Assembly (NCBI RefSeq): GCF_002844275.1 | Contig: NZ_NXGX01000011.1 | Span: forward strand, 25,848-89,847 | Reading direction: 5' to 3' | DNA length: 64,000 nt | From: Thalassospira lohafexi | GTDB taxonomy: Bacteria > Pseudomonadota > Alphaproteobacteria > Rhodospirillales > Thalassospiraceae | Shown here: in pieces, positions 34,111-42,864 of the stretch | How positions within the stretch are numbered: position 1 is the first letter of the stretch | Layout: every line of letters begins with the position of its first letter | Program-made: the position numbers and the translations under genes | The notes under the pieces: model-generated | Told to the model about the DNA's origin: nothing | The model's database searches: none | What the model saw: the letters and a program-made list of their open reading frames with translations, nothing else

Positions 34111-35292
34111 TCAATTGTTCGAAATTCCGCCGCGTTTCAGGCGGTCCACATATTCACCGAAGTTGCTTGCGGACGACCCGCCGCCCATTTTGCCCAAATC
34201 ATTGAGCGCACTGCCTTTGGCCGAACCGAGAATGTCGGGATTGTTGAAAAGGGTTTCTCTTGCCGCCCCCAGTCCTGACTGGGCAACGCCCGTTGCTTTG
34301 TCTGCAAAGTTGAGAGCTTGCTTCAAACCGGGAGGGCCAAACTTCTTGGCCATGTACATGCTGGCACCAACGGCGGAACCAGCCATGGTTGCAGCGGCAG
34401 TGTTAGTGAACTGAGATTCTGCTATGGAATTGGCGATGCCTGTGGCTTCGGTTACGAAAACCGTGCCCATGATGCCAAGGATGACGGCGAGGAAGCCCGG
34501 GCCAGTGAAGAACGATCCGCCGTCAATTCCCACCATCCTCGTATCCAGATCCAAGGAAGTAACTGCAAACAAGCAGATCCCGATCGCTAGCGTTGCCCCG
34601 TACAACACCAGTCCGGCGGCAATCAGTGATTTTAAACCTTTCCAAACCATGCCTTGGCTCCATTGGAAGCCAATACCAAGCATGATGAAGGGTGATAGAC
34701 CGGCAAGGACGGCAACCCGGAATATCGTGACCATGACCTGACTGAAATAAACAACGATCAACAGGAACCAGGGGATGATGATCAGGACGCCGGTTAAAGG
34801 GCCTGTCAGGTTGCCGACAGAGAACGATTTCCAGAGTTCAAAACCGACATCCAGCACCTTCATAAATCCGCGTTCAGATGCAAACACAAGAAGGGTCACG
34901 CCGCTGTAATGATCTGTACCGTCGGCAGTCCAGTCAGCGCCTGAGACATTCCCGGCAGCGATCAGAACGGCACTCGCAGCAGCCGTCATTGTCCCGATTG
35001 CCATCTTGTAGATAATCATCACAAGGCCGGTCCCATCTGCGATCAAACCGCCTGCGACAATGACAAAGAATGTTTCGCGGCAAAGGCTTGCAAGATCGGC
35101 ACGACCGAGTATCATCTTAATACCCTGAACCATCAGCCAAAGGCCGACGACGGCAATGAAAATCTTCAACATGCCGCTGGAAAGAACGACCGTAAGTGCC
35201 TCGACAAATTCACGGGCATTCTTTTCATATACCTGTACGACGTCACACGTCGCACAGAAGGGGGCGTCTATAATTGGTGTTCTATCGGCCAT
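34111..35292 (-). CDS. virB6: VirB6/TrbL channel protein
   Basis: This 393-residue polytopic inner-membrane protein has six or more helices between residues 25 and 300, with GLSPFIMLGIGFQWSQGMVWKGLKSL typical of VirB6/TrbL. A Gly/Ala/Ser-rich cytoplasmic tail follows. It forms part of the inner-membrane pore. ATG 35292 is preferred to 35316. The N-terminal region overlaps the oppositely oriented gene at 35156-35956. Confidence 0.88.
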   Translation of the reverse strand: MADRTPIIDAPFCATCDVVQVYEKNAREFVEALTVVLSSGMLKIFIAVVGLWLMVQGIKMILGRADLASLCRETFFVIVAGGLIADGTGLVMIIYKMAIGTMTAAASAVLIAAGNVSGADWTADGTDHYSGVTLLVFASERGFMKVLDVGFELWKSFSVGNLTGPLTGVLIIIPWFLLIVVYFSQVMVTIFRVAVLAGLSPFIMLGIGFQWSQGMVWKGLKSLIAAGLVLYGATLAIGICLFAVTSLDLDTRMVGIDGGSFFTGPGFLAVILGIMGTVFVTEATGIANSIAESQFTNTAAATMAGSAVGASMYMAKKFGPPGLKQALNFADKATGVAQSGLGAARETLFNNPDILGSAKGSALNDLGKMGGGSSASNFGEYVDRLKRGGISNN

Positions 35293-35956
35293 TGTTTTTT
35301 CCTTGATGATTTCCACACCTGCGCAAGCTCGATATGCTCCTAAGAAAGTCGATTTCTTCGACTTCGAGCGAGCAGTTTCGCTGTGGAGTACCTTGAAAAC
35401 TGGGGAAGCATACGATGCTGAGTACGCAAAATGTGCGAGCAGCGAAGCCTACAATCACTGGGATGCCCGCTGGCTGAACGACGGGTCTACAAAGATTGAA
35501 GACCTCCAACTGGAGGACGAAGCGGACAGGAAGTTGGTCGAATATTGCCACGACTTGAACCGCACCTACGATTACTGGGCCCGCTGGTACGACAGCATTG
35601 AAAAGATGATGACCACGACCACGGCGCTCAATCCGAATGGACCGATTGCCGAGCCTTGGAATGAATGGAAGGTTCTGTGTGAGAGGTACGATTACTGGTA
35701 TGAAAAGTACCGGGATCGTGGATACAACGACGACCACAAGAATATCTTCACGGGTGAATGCAACGACCTTCCTGACTGGCGACTGCCAGACCAGGTAAAG
35801 AAGTACGATACTCTTCTTGCCAATAGCGTTATTCGCAGTGGAAAGAATAACGAACAAAGCCGCATGGTCGTATCGAACTATCTTGCCAAACATGGCGATA
35901 CACTGAGCAAAGCTGACCGCAAGGCTCTCGAAGAGATCATCAAACAGTTTCAGTGA
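35156..35956 (+). CDS. secreted protein encoded on the opposite strand within virB operon
   Basis: The frame encodes a hydrophobic export-like segment (IIGVLSAIVFSLMISTPAQA) followed by about 200 residues rich in Trp, Tyr and Asp (WNEWKVLCERYDYWYEKYRDRGYNDDHK) and an Arg/Lys helical end. Composition is far more protein-like than the antisense frame. The start is unsure: ATGs lie at 35156 and 35171, inside virB6, and one at 35306 that would drop the signal. Four Cys are seen in the mature part. I do not recognise the family; it is the only plus-strand gene between 18.1 and 42.9 kb. Confidence 0.6.
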   Translation: MKIFNMPLERTTVSASTNSRAFFSYTCTTSHVAQKGASIIGVLSAIVFSLMISTPAQARYAPKKVDFFDFERAVSLWSTLKTGEAYDAEYAKCASSEAYNHWDARWLNDGSTKIEDLQLEDEADRKLVEYCHDLNRTYDYWARWYDSIEKMMTTTTALNPNGPIAEPWNEWKVLCERYDYWYEKYRDRGYNDDHKNIFTGECNDLPDWRLPDQVKKYDTLLANSVIRSGKNNEQSRMVVSNYLAKHGDTLSKADRKALEEIIKQFQ

Positions 35957-35979
35957 CGGGTGACATGCTGGATGGACGA

Positions 35980-36927
35980 TCATTCATCGTCTCCTGCGCT
36001 ATCATCTTCACTACCATCAGAGACTTCAATTCCATCAAGAGCTTCATCAAGCGTGGCTTCAGGTGGCATCAGCTTCATGAGTGTAGCCGCTTGAATACGA
36101 ATAAGCTGCGCACGCTGCTGCTGTGACTGCACCGCCTGCCTATCCTGATGCAGCATGACCTTGATCAAGACAGCCACAAGCTTCTTCAGGGTATCGGCCG
36201 CATCTGCTTCCGCCTCGATCTCATCGGCAGTTAACTGATTGGCTTCCACCTGATCAATGATCTGGTCGGATTGCGAGAACCCCGTATTGATCGCGTCCTT
36301 TACAATAACGTTCTGACGTTGAAGGACTTGTTTTCTTGCTAGGTCGCGGGCTATGCGATGAGCACGCTCCGCTGCTGGGGATCCATCGGGGTTTTTCCAG
36401 TCGCCTGCATTGTCGCCGCCCCAACTGCCGCCTTCCGGGTAAGACCAGTCTTCGGGAGCCGTTCCGTCTTCAAACTTCCAGCTATCGGGATCATTCGGAT
36501 CGAACCAAAGCATTTCCTGATAGAAACGACGACGTGAACAGATGCTTTCCCAGTCCAACTCGTCCAGATTGAGGCCCGGCATTAATCCCGATAGATCTGG
36601 TAAAAGACAGCGGGCATCCTTGTTAATGGCTTGAGCCAAACGCGCCATATTGACGATTGGCATGGTGATGTTCCCAAGCTTGCCGATTGTATCGACCTGG
36701 TCCTGAACAGCTTTGCTCACTTTGCCCAGGATCTCAGTCTGCTTCATCAATTGATCAAGCTGTTTTTGAAGGCTGTTGAACTGCTCAATCAGCTTGGTAA
36801 AAGAGGTTGCATCAAATACAGGATAGGTTGCGGTAGCCGTGGTGGGCAGCAGGACCAGAACCCCGATCACAAGCGCACCAATATGCCGCCTGAATTTTCC
36901 TGATGGTTTCAAAGATGTTTTGACCAT
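35980..36927 (-). CDS. virB5: VirB5/TrbJ-like pilus protein
   Basis: The 315-residue protein has a signal peptide (cleavage near TATATYPVFD). A coiled-coil stretch SFTKLIEQFNSLQKQLDQLMKQTEILGKV is typical of TrbJ/VirB5. The C-terminal half holds ENQLTADEIEAEADA-like helices and an acidic end. VirB5 proteins sit at the pilus tip or aid its assembly. A Trp/Gly/Asp-rich insert (PEGGSWGGDNAGDWKNPDG) lies near residue 165. ATG 36927 overlaps the virB4 end by 19 bases. Confidence 0.82.
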   Translation of the reverse strand: MVKTSLKPSGKFRRHIGALVIGVLVLLPTTATATYPVFDATSFTKLIEQFNSLQKQLDQLMKQTEILGKVSKAVQDQVDTIGKLGNITMPIVNMARLAQAINKDARCLLPDLSGLMPGLNLDELDWESICSRRRFYQEMLWFDPNDPDSWKFEDGTAPEDWSYPEGGSWGGDNAGDWKNPDGSPAAERAHRIARDLARKQVLQRQNVIVKDAINTGFSQSDQIIDQVEANQLTADEIEAEADAADTLKKLVAVLIKVMLHQDRQAVQSQQQRAQLIRIQAATLMKLMPPEATLDEALDGIEVSDGSEDDSAGDDE

Positions 36928-39323
36928 GCGTCCCCCCATTTCTCTTTGAGTTCAGCAAGTTCATGGTTCGCGCCCGGGCCGCTCTTATAGAACCGCGCAG
37001 CTTTGCCAAGCGGGGTCAGGTCAACATCAAGAATGACACTTTCCTCGTATCCGCTGACTTCATCGCGTTTAATGATCAGAACACGACGATCATTTTTCTT
37101 GCGGCTGCGTGTGCGCCCTCGAATGAACTGGATCTGTTCTTCATTCAGATTGAAAGGCTTGAGACTTTCTTCTGTAACCTTGGAGTTCGGGAAGAAAATG
37201 AATGTGGCCGTGTTTTCAATGATGGCCTCATAGCCTTCCGACTTGGTAAGTGCTGCCGGATCTTGAAACACCATACCGACCACACCGCCGAGCTTTCGGT
37301 ACTCGCGGTACATCACACTACTGAGATCACGAAATCCGGGGTTTTGCCGAAGCCGTGCAGCTTCCTCAAGAGTGATGACAAAACCACTTCTACCTTCCCG
37401 GGCTTCCTTGGCCATTTCATTCGCAGAATGAAAGATTGCCTCAGAAATATGGGCGACAATCGGAGCTCCGAGTGAGGGGTCTTTCAATGCTTCATTCATG
37501 TTGATACCAACCATGTGTGATTGGTTCAGCAACCCGGAAAGACTGTCGTGGGGGGCATTGAAGATATGGCTTCTCAGCCCCTTGTTACCCTTGTCGTCAA
37601 CAACCCATTGGGCAAATGCATCACGCAGATTTGAACGACGCGCAAAAGAATAAGGATAAAGAGCGTTCAGGGTCCGATCTGGCGGATCAAGCTGAAACGC
37701 CAGATCAACTGCATGATCAAGTTGCTTGATGTCGTCGCTGTCCAGAGCCACTCCGGCAAGGGACTTGAGAATAAACCGAATACGCTCGCGGTTTTCAGGC
37801 TTGTCTTCACCGACATCGAGAGCATTCAAGGCAAGATCATTATACCCTTGATAGGAACCGCCCATAGCTTCCACCATGAAGCGTGACCCTTCCTGAGAGT
37901 CAAACAGGTATGACCGCACATTCGGGAACTTCGCCAAACCACCCAGCAGGTGCATCATGAGTGTTGATTTGCCACTACCGGCTGGAGCAAACACAAGGAA
38001 GTTTGCAAGCGACAATGGCTTGTTCACAACGTGGAACTGGAATGAGTAACTTTGACCGGAAGGTGTTGCGAACCAGCGAATTGGCTCAGGGCCAAGCGGG
38101 CTTTCTGCCATTCCATTTGGCGAGTGAGGGAACGCCCAAATCGATGCAATGTTCTGGTCGCGAAGATCGAGACTGGCCATCATGCGCCCACCGGGGGGGA
38201 GCAAGCCGCCCTTGATTGGTTTTGGTAGCCTGTTAAACCAACATGCGGGGGCACCGGCCGTCTGGATCGAGTAGCCTATTCTGCGGTCACCAAGTATGGC
38301 ACATATTTCACGTACCAGGTTTTCAAGAGCCTCGGCATTTTCTGCACGCGGAATGATGCAGAACTGCGTGGCAAACAGGGAAGTGTTGTTTTCCTTCAGC
38401 AGCGCCAAGGTTGCTGATGTTTCTTTTGCCGCAGCAGGATTCCCGAACCATCTTCCAGTTTCCGACTGGAGGCGACGGGAAAAGAACATAGTCGCTTGGT
38501 CACGGCCCCAAGGTTCACAGACCTGACTGATTTCAATGTCGCCTTCCAGCGCCATGATTTCACTCGCGAAGTGAGCGGTCAGGACTTCCGGCCAATACGT
38601 AACCGTGATGACCTTCTGGACACGTTGCTGAGGGACATGGGTTGTGATCGTTCCGCTAACTTTGTCGAAGGCAAGGTCTGATGCTGGAAGGCTGCCTGAG
38701 ATGTTCCTGCTTGAAGCAGGCAAATCCCGACGATAGTCACCACTTACCAGTCCGTTAAGAAAGCCGGTTAACGGACACGAAACATCGTCTGTCTCCGGCG
38801 TTTGGAGTACCACAGGACGATAGGCCGACATCATGGACTGGATTTTGTCTTCAGCATCGGCAAGCGACTGCATGTCCGTGCCTGTCAGCATCAGGTACCA
38901 GTCAATGAAATAACTGGATTTGAAGCGATTTGCTTCAGCTTCCCCGATTTCAGACAGCACGTCATTTGGCCATGTCGCATGGCTATCAATCCGATGTCTT
39001 CGCTTTACACCAAACAGCCTGTTGGAAAGGCCGGCCTTTGCCAGATCCTTCAGTAAGTCTGATCGACCCAACAGCATCGTGTGTTGTTCCGTATCGACCC
39101 TTGCATCGTAGCTGGTCCCTTCAATGTGCCAGATACGGAAAAGCGATCCGTCTTTATTGCGGCCTGTTACCGCATCGTTGTGATCAATGCAGTCAAGTTC
39201 AAGTTCGTCTTGCAGCCAGTCACGCTGCAAATCACCAAGCATGAACCTTCGGCTTGCTGGAATAACAAGACCTGCCCCCATAAGGGATACAAAACCGGTT
39301 GCTGCCACTTCTGACCAAATCAT
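36909..39323 (-). CDS. virB4: VirB4/TrbE secretion ATPase
   Basis: This 804-residue ATPase has a Walker A (LVFAPAGSGKSTLMMHLLGG, mid-protein), a Walker B region (GFVITLEEAARLRQNPG) and the downstream GMVFQDP motif that is typical of VirB4/TrbE. A hydrophobic N-terminus (ATGFVSLMGAGLVIPA) may hold it at the membrane. It energises pilus biogenesis. It overlaps virB3 by four bases. Confidence 0.93.
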   Translation of the reverse strand: MIWSEVAATGFVSLMGAGLVIPASRRFMLGDLQRDWLQDELELDCIDHNDAVTGRNKDGSLFRIWHIEGTSYDARVDTEQHTMLLGRSDLLKDLAKAGLSNRLFGVKRRHRIDSHATWPNDVLSEIGEAEANRFKSSYFIDWYLMLTGTDMQSLADAEDKIQSMMSAYRPVVLQTPETDDVSCPLTGFLNGLVSGDYRRDLPASSRNISGSLPASDLAFDKVSGTITTHVPQQRVQKVITVTYWPEVLTAHFASEIMALEGDIEISQVCEPWGRDQATMFFSRRLQSETGRWFGNPAAAKETSATLALLKENNTSLFATQFCIIPRAENAEALENLVREICAILGDRRIGYSIQTAGAPACWFNRLPKPIKGGLLPPGGRMMASLDLRDQNIASIWAFPHSPNGMAESPLGPEPIRWFATPSGQSYSFQFHVVNKPLSLANFLVFAPAGSGKSTLMMHLLGGLAKFPNVRSYLFDSQEGSRFMVEAMGGSYQGYNDLALNALDVGEDKPENRERIRFILKSLAGVALDSDDIKQLDHAVDLAFQLDPPDRTLNALYPYSFARRSNLRDAFAQWVVDDKGNKGLRSHIFNAPHDSLSGLLNQSHMVGINMNEALKDPSLGAPIVAHISEAIFHSANEMAKEAREGRSGFVITLEEAARLRQNPGFRDLSSVMYREYRKLGGVVGMVFQDPAALTKSEGYEAIIENTATFIFFPNSKVTEESLKPFNLNEEQIQFIRGRTRSRKKNDRRVLIIKRDEVSGYEESVILDVDLTPLGKAARFYKSGPGANHELAELKEKWGDAWSKHL

Positions 39324-39625
39324 TTACTGCATCCCCCCGTGGAAAGAATGCTGATTGATCCCCGTCGCTTGCCCCAGTAACGCGGCGCAAGAAGAAGCTG
39401 TTTGTCAAAGAACGGATCTGCACGGAATTTCCCGAGCAATGTGAGCCAGCACCCGACAATCCCGATGACGCCACACGGGATGGCGAGTGCAATCGATTTT
39501 GCCAGCAGAGGTACGACGAGCATGACTGCCCCACCGATCAAGGCGAGAACAAGTAGTCTCATTGGCAGGCCCGCCAACGTCATTTGGTGCTGTACGTGAA
39601 CTTGAACGATACTTGCCGCCTTCAT
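39320..39625 (-). CDS. virB3: VirB3-like inner-membrane protein
   Basis: The 101-residue protein has two adjacent helices (about 22-66) and the VirB3 pattern of a short polar start, PM-RLL, and a late segment FRADPFFDKQLLLAPRYWG. The start at 39625 is 10 bases after virB2; a longer frame from 39700 would overlap virB2. It partners with VirB4. Confidence 0.85.
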   Translation of the reverse strand: MKAASIVQVHVQHQMTLAGLPMRLLVLALIGGAVMLVVPLLAKSIALAIPCGVIGIVGCWLTLLGKFRADPFFDKQLLLAPRYWGKRRGSISILSTGGCSK

Positions 39626-39635
39626 CGGAAACCTC

Positions 39636-39974
39636 TTACTGCTCGATGAAGGACAAAAGTCCAGATGCAATCGCTGGACCGGCAAGGGCGACAATGCCAC
39701 CGATGACCATGATTAATGCGCGTTCCGGTTCCAATCGTCCTTTCAGTGCCCCCCAAGCGCCCCATCCCATCAAACCAAGGCCGAGGAATACTGCGACAAT
39801 TGCACCGACACCTTCGGCCACAAGGTTGAGCCCATCGACGATGAAGCTGTACCACTTGGTATCTCCACCAGTGTCCCCACCGATATCAATACCTTGTGCC
39901 AAGGCAGGTTCCATAAGCACGATGGTTACAACTGAAGCGATCAGCGAGACCGCAAGAAGTGTTTTGGTTTTCAT
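39636..39974 (-). CDS. virB2: VirB2/TrbC pilin
   Basis: This 112-residue pilin precursor has a long signal (MKTKTLLAVSLIASVV...MEPALAQ). A mature part of two helices follows, with the loop GALKGRLEPERA between them. Cleavage at ALA-Q gives a mature chain of about 75 residues. It is the major pilus subunit. The start at 39974 is chosen because the signal begins there; the frame is open to 40007. Confidence 0.88.
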   Translation of the reverse strand: MKTKTLLAVSLIASVVTIVLMEPALAQGIDIGGDTGGDTKWYSFIVDGLNLVAEGVGAIVAVFLGLGLMGWGAWGALKGRLEPERALIMVIGGIVALAGPAIASGLLSFIEQ

Positions 39975-40010
39975 TTTATCCTCATCGTTCATTCGAGTTT
40001 TGTGCATTTG

Positions 40011-40448
40011 CTATCGGACGAGCGTGAACAGGACGCCAATCGTGAAGAAGGCGGCGAGAAGGTTCACTGCTGTCAGGATTGCTTGATAAAAGAGGAGTTT
40101 CTTGAAGTTAGACGTTGCTCTGTCGGCTTGCCTTGCCGCTTCGTTCATCGCCTCAATGCGTTCTCGAACGACGTCCCCAATCGCCTCTTCCTTGAAGGTC
40201 TGGATTGATTGATTGACGTCCTTGGTAAAGCCATCAGCGATAGCTTGAACGGCATTGGCTAAGTTCAGCCTGTTGCGTTCATTCAGTTGCTCATGTTGAT
40301 CAAGGCCAACACGCAACATCGTGAAGACAAGCATGACTGGATCATCTGGATTGACGGTTGTGCCGTGTTGTTGCCACAGATAGGTTCTCAGATCTTCGAA
40401 CGTATCGATGTTGACTGGCAGCGGCGGGCTTTCATCAAGAGCAGACAT
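40011..40448 (-). CDS. traM: TraM-like transfer protein
   Basis: The 145-residue protein has a soluble helical region (LRVGLDQHEQLNERNRLNLANAVQAIADGF...) and a C-terminal membrane helix (AILTAVNLLAAFFTIGVLFTL). The size, topology and place after traL match the IncP TraM, an accessory transfer protein. Its start overlaps the traL stop by one base. Confidence 0.75.
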   Translation of the reverse strand: MSALDESPPLPVNIDTFEDLRTYLWQQHGTTVNPDDPVMLVFTMLRVGLDQHEQLNERNRLNLANAVQAIADGFTKDVNQSIQTFKEEAIGDVVRERIEAMNEAARQADRATSNFKKLLFYQAILTAVNLLAAFFTIGVLFTLVR

Positions 40449-41194
40449 CAGAGCATCGCCTCTTCCATGACCCCGTACAGAGCCGTCCAGGTGGTCTTGA
40501 GACGTTGCTTCGCCATGATTTTGAACTGATCAGAGGCAACCGCCTCATCAAAAGTCAGATGCGATTGCGTCATCTGGGCGATGTCGTGCCCATAGGTCGA
40601 TTGACGGACTGCCGGCAGATGAACAAGGCTGTAAAACCTGACTTTGTTCTTCTTGTAGAGTGCTGATTGTTCAAAGCCCTCGGGCTCAGAACCGGGCCGG
40701 GCCCTTAGGATGCGTCCGTAGACATACTCATTAAGCCAGACGACAACAGGGATATCAGGAAGGTGAACAAGAACCTCGGCAAGCCCGCGCATGGTGTCTT
40801 CAAGCGCTTGGCCACCAACAATGACGCAATGCAGGCGTACATCATGACCGGCATCTCGCAGCATGGTCAGCACTTGCGATTCAAGCAGGTACGAGAGCAA
40901 AGGCAGAAATGTGCTCGAGCCATTGTCGATATTGGCAACGGCATTTTCGGGAAGGGCCACTAGATCTTCGATCAAATCATCGAAGAATCTCGGGTTGATT
41001 TCATCCTCACGCTCGCCAAGTTGGATGGACTTGACGGGAAAAGCTTTATAGCCCGCAAAGGTCTGGTTCACGGGGTCCGTATCGAACCCTTGAACCTCAA
41101 GCCCGCGTTTGAGGTAATACTGCATCAAGAGGCTGTTGATGAAAGATTTTCCAACACCGCCTTTGCCCTGAAGGGTGATATTAATCAACGCCAT
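40448..41194 (-). CDS. traL: TraL-like ParA-family ATPase
   Basis: This 248-residue protein begins with a deviant Walker A (INITLQGKGGVGKSFINSLLMQYY) and continues with GFDTDPVNQTFAGYKAF. That pattern is seen in the IncP TraL rather than in partition ParA. It is followed by VVWLNEYVYGRI. It may position or regulate the transfer machinery. ATG 41194 begins at MALINITLQ and overlaps the XRE gene by 14 bases. Confidence 0.82.
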   Translation of the reverse strand: MALINITLQGKGGVGKSFINSLLMQYYLKRGLEVQGFDTDPVNQTFAGYKAFPVKSIQLGEREDEINPRFFDDLIEDLVALPENAVANIDNGSSTFLPLLSYLLESQVLTMLRDAGHDVRLHCVIVGGQALEDTMRGLAEVLVHLPDIPVVVWLNEYVYGRILRARPGSEPEGFEQSALYKKNKVRFYSLVHLPAVRQSTYGHDIAQMTQSHLTFDEAVASDQFKIMAKQRLKTTWTALYGVMEEAML

Positions 41195-41414
41195 CGGCGA
41201 TAACTCCGTCTGAAATGATGATTTTGATGCCAAGATGATTGGCGAGCTTGAAGACCTTCGCAGCCTCTAGATCACCGCCGCCAGTTTCGAAGGTGCGATA
41301 TGTTCTTTCTGAAACACCTATGATTTCCGCAGCTTTTGGCTGTGAAATTCCAAGTGACTTTCGCTGTTCGTGGATGCGGCGATGAAAGGTGACGTAGTCA
41401 GATTGCCAGCTCAT
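41181..41414 (-). CDS. XRE-family transcriptional regulator
   Basis: This 77-residue protein is a single helix-turn-helix domain (HEQRKSLGISQPKAAEIIGVSERTYRTFETGG). It overlaps the genes on both sides (4 and 14 bases). A small repressor inside the transfer operon could control the operon's own promoter; the inverted repeat at 42760-42778 is a possible site. Confidence 0.82.
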   Translation of the reverse strand: MSWQSDYVTFHRRIHEQRKSLGISQPKAAEIIGVSERTYRTFETGGGDLEAAKVFKLANHLGIKIIISDGVIADGVD

Positions 41415-42058
41415 TCGGATGCCTCCGGTTGAACCGGCGGGATCATGCGTTCGTAAGGCGACGGGCTAAGCTCTGGGTATGCTGGGAACGTGATCTGAGG
41501 TGATGTTTCAGCAAAAGATTCTTCGCTCAACCAATGACCAAGCAGAACACCAAGGAAACTGCCAAGTACGCAGGCGAAAAATCTCACAAGAGATGGCGTC
41601 CAAGCATTACCTGATGGTGGTAAATCAAGTGCGTTATCTTCTGATCTGGACTGATCAAGATTTTCTGGCGCCCAAGGTTGCTCGATCTTGCTCGGGGACA
41701 GATCCGCTAAATGAACATTCGCTTGAGCTAGTTCATCAAGAAGCTGAAACAGGACCCCATGAGCCCAGCCATCACTTATTCGTTCGCCGACAATCTTGTC
41801 CCATTCGTCAGGGCACAGGGAATAATTTAGTGATACATGCAGATAGGCCAATGACCGTGCCAGGGCGTCGCGCTGTTCGTCATTGAGGTCGAAAGATCCA
41901 CCACCAATTACGAATTGAAGCCCGATATCCCTTGCACTTTCGGAAAGTCTGTAAAGTGTTCTTTTGGTAATGTTGAATTCATGAAGCTGCGATATGGCCG
42001 TGATCAATGCAGGGTCAAGAATATCAACGGCTATCGGGTTCGAAATCGGAGGATTCAT
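41411..42058 (-). CDS. hypothetical membrane-anchored protein between traK and traL
   Basis: The 215-residue protein has a helical N-terminal two-thirds (ITKRTLYRLSESARDIGLQFV). One membrane helix lies near residues 158-176 (LVRFFACVLGSFLGVLLGHWL) and a Pro-rich tail follows. I recognise no family. It ends with a four-base overlap to the XRE gene. An upstream start at 42118 is less likely than MNPPISNP at 42058. Confidence 0.65.
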   Translation of the reverse strand: MNPPISNPIAVDILDPALITAISQLHEFNITKRTLYRLSESARDIGLQFVIGGGSFDLNDEQRDALARSLAYLHVSLNYSLCPDEWDKIVGERISDGWAHGVLFQLLDELAQANVHLADLSPSKIEQPWAPENLDQSRSEDNALDLPPSGNAWTPSLVRFFACVLGSFLGVLLGHWLSEESFAETSPQITFPAYPELSPSPYERMIPPVQPEASE

Positions 42059-42159
42059 TCTATCCCTCCGTATGGCCGATTGAGGCCTTCGGAGTACGGT
42101 TGATCCTGAAATACGCACTTCATAGTCATCCCCTGCTTCATTCTGTCCTGCCCCTTAAA

Positions 42160-42186
42160 GCCCGACCCGATTTCTCGGGTACGGGC
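42160..42186 (-). terminator. hairpin between traK and downstream transfer genes
   Basis: On the minus strand GCCCGTACCCGA, loop GAAA, TCGGGTCGGGC forms a strong stem with one bulge, followed by TTTAA. It may be an attenuator or weak terminator separating traK expression from the rest of the operon. The 229-base gap 42059-42287 also holds the smaller hairpin CCACGC/GCGTGG near 42218. Confidence 0.45.
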
Positions 42187-42287
42187 CAGGTTGTTGGGGC
42201 GTTGCATTCACCAGACCACGCCCAAAGCGTGGCGGTGCTTGTTTTCAAGGCATGGCGGGTCGTTGCCGCAGGACGTAACCATTCTGG

Positions 42288-42659
42288 TCATTGCTCGGTC
42301 TTAACGGGTTGTGGCTCTTCATCGTCGTCCCACAACTGGGTGGAGACAGACGAAAGACGGCCGTCGATGTTCTGGATTTTCACAGGGGGGCGTGGATCAG
42401 CACGAACAGCCACGGAACCTTTATGGTTTCGTGGCTTAATCGGCGTGGGAACTGGAAGGGTGTTTTGAGCGGGATGAGAATTGGATGGCAGAAGAAAGTC
42501 GAACCAATAGTAGAAAGACCGTTGCGACATGGTCACGTGACCTGACGCACGGAGTTCCCGATAGATCCGGTTTTTGGATTTACCCGTCAGATGCTCATTA
42601 CGAATTTCATCGCGCAAAGCAATGAATTCGATCTTGGCTTGTCCCCAAACAGAAACCAC
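42288..42659 (-). CDS. traK: TraK family oriT-binding protein
   Basis: This 123-residue basic protein has the TraK-type helix-turn-helix (ALRDEIRNEHLTGKSKNRIYRELRASGHVTMSQRSFYYWF) in its first half and a Pro-rich tail. IncP TraK binds beside oriT and bends the DNA. Here traK heads the transfer operon but lies 28 kb from the candidate oriT in this linear view. In a circular form the two are about 4 kb apart only if the left and right ends of the element join. Confidence 0.8.
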   Translation of the reverse strand: MVSVWGQAKIEFIALRDEIRNEHLTGKSKNRIYRELRASGHVTMSQRSFYYWFDFLLPSNSHPAQNTLPVPTPIKPRNHKGSVAVRADPRPPVKIQNIDGRLSSVSTQLWDDDEEPQPVKTEQ

Positions 42660-42759
42660 AGTACCCCCATCATGACGTGACCACGCATCACGCGGCCATT
42701 AACGACTTGACAAGGAAGAGCGGTTTAGGGTTGCATCGTCATAGCGAGGTACAATTTTT

Positions 42760-42778
42760 TTTGGGAAAATATCCCAAA
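42760..42778 (-). promoter_or_regulatory. inverted repeat upstream of traK
   Basis: TTTGGGA (42760-42766) and TCCCAAA (42772-42778) form a 7-bp inverted repeat about 100 bases before the traK start, within an A/T-rich stretch. It is a plausible operator for the transfer operon. Confidence 0.4.
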
Positions 42779-42830
42779 CTCGCAAGCAGTAAAAACTTTT
42801 GGGCGACAGCCCCCGCAACCAAATAAAATA

Positions 42831-42857
42831 GGCTCGCCCTCGTGGCGGGCCTTTTTT
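42831..42857 (+). terminator. Rho-independent terminator at right edge
   Basis: GGCTCGCC, a 5-nt loop, GGCGGGCC and six Ts form a strong plus-strand terminator. No plus-strand gene precedes it, so it may insulate the element from outside transcription or end an unrecognised short RNA. Confidence 0.65.
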
Positions 42858-42864
42858 AATGTCT

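Noticed and set aside
35282..35983. Minus-strand frame of 233 residues opposite the secreted gene at 35156
   Set aside because: It is Val/Ile-rich mirror sequence of an acidic, Tyr-rich plus-strand protein and has no ribosome site or domain.
40448..41194. Plasmid partition ParA
   Set aside because: There is no parB or repeat site nearby. Its place between the XRE gene and traM fits the transfer ATPase TraL.
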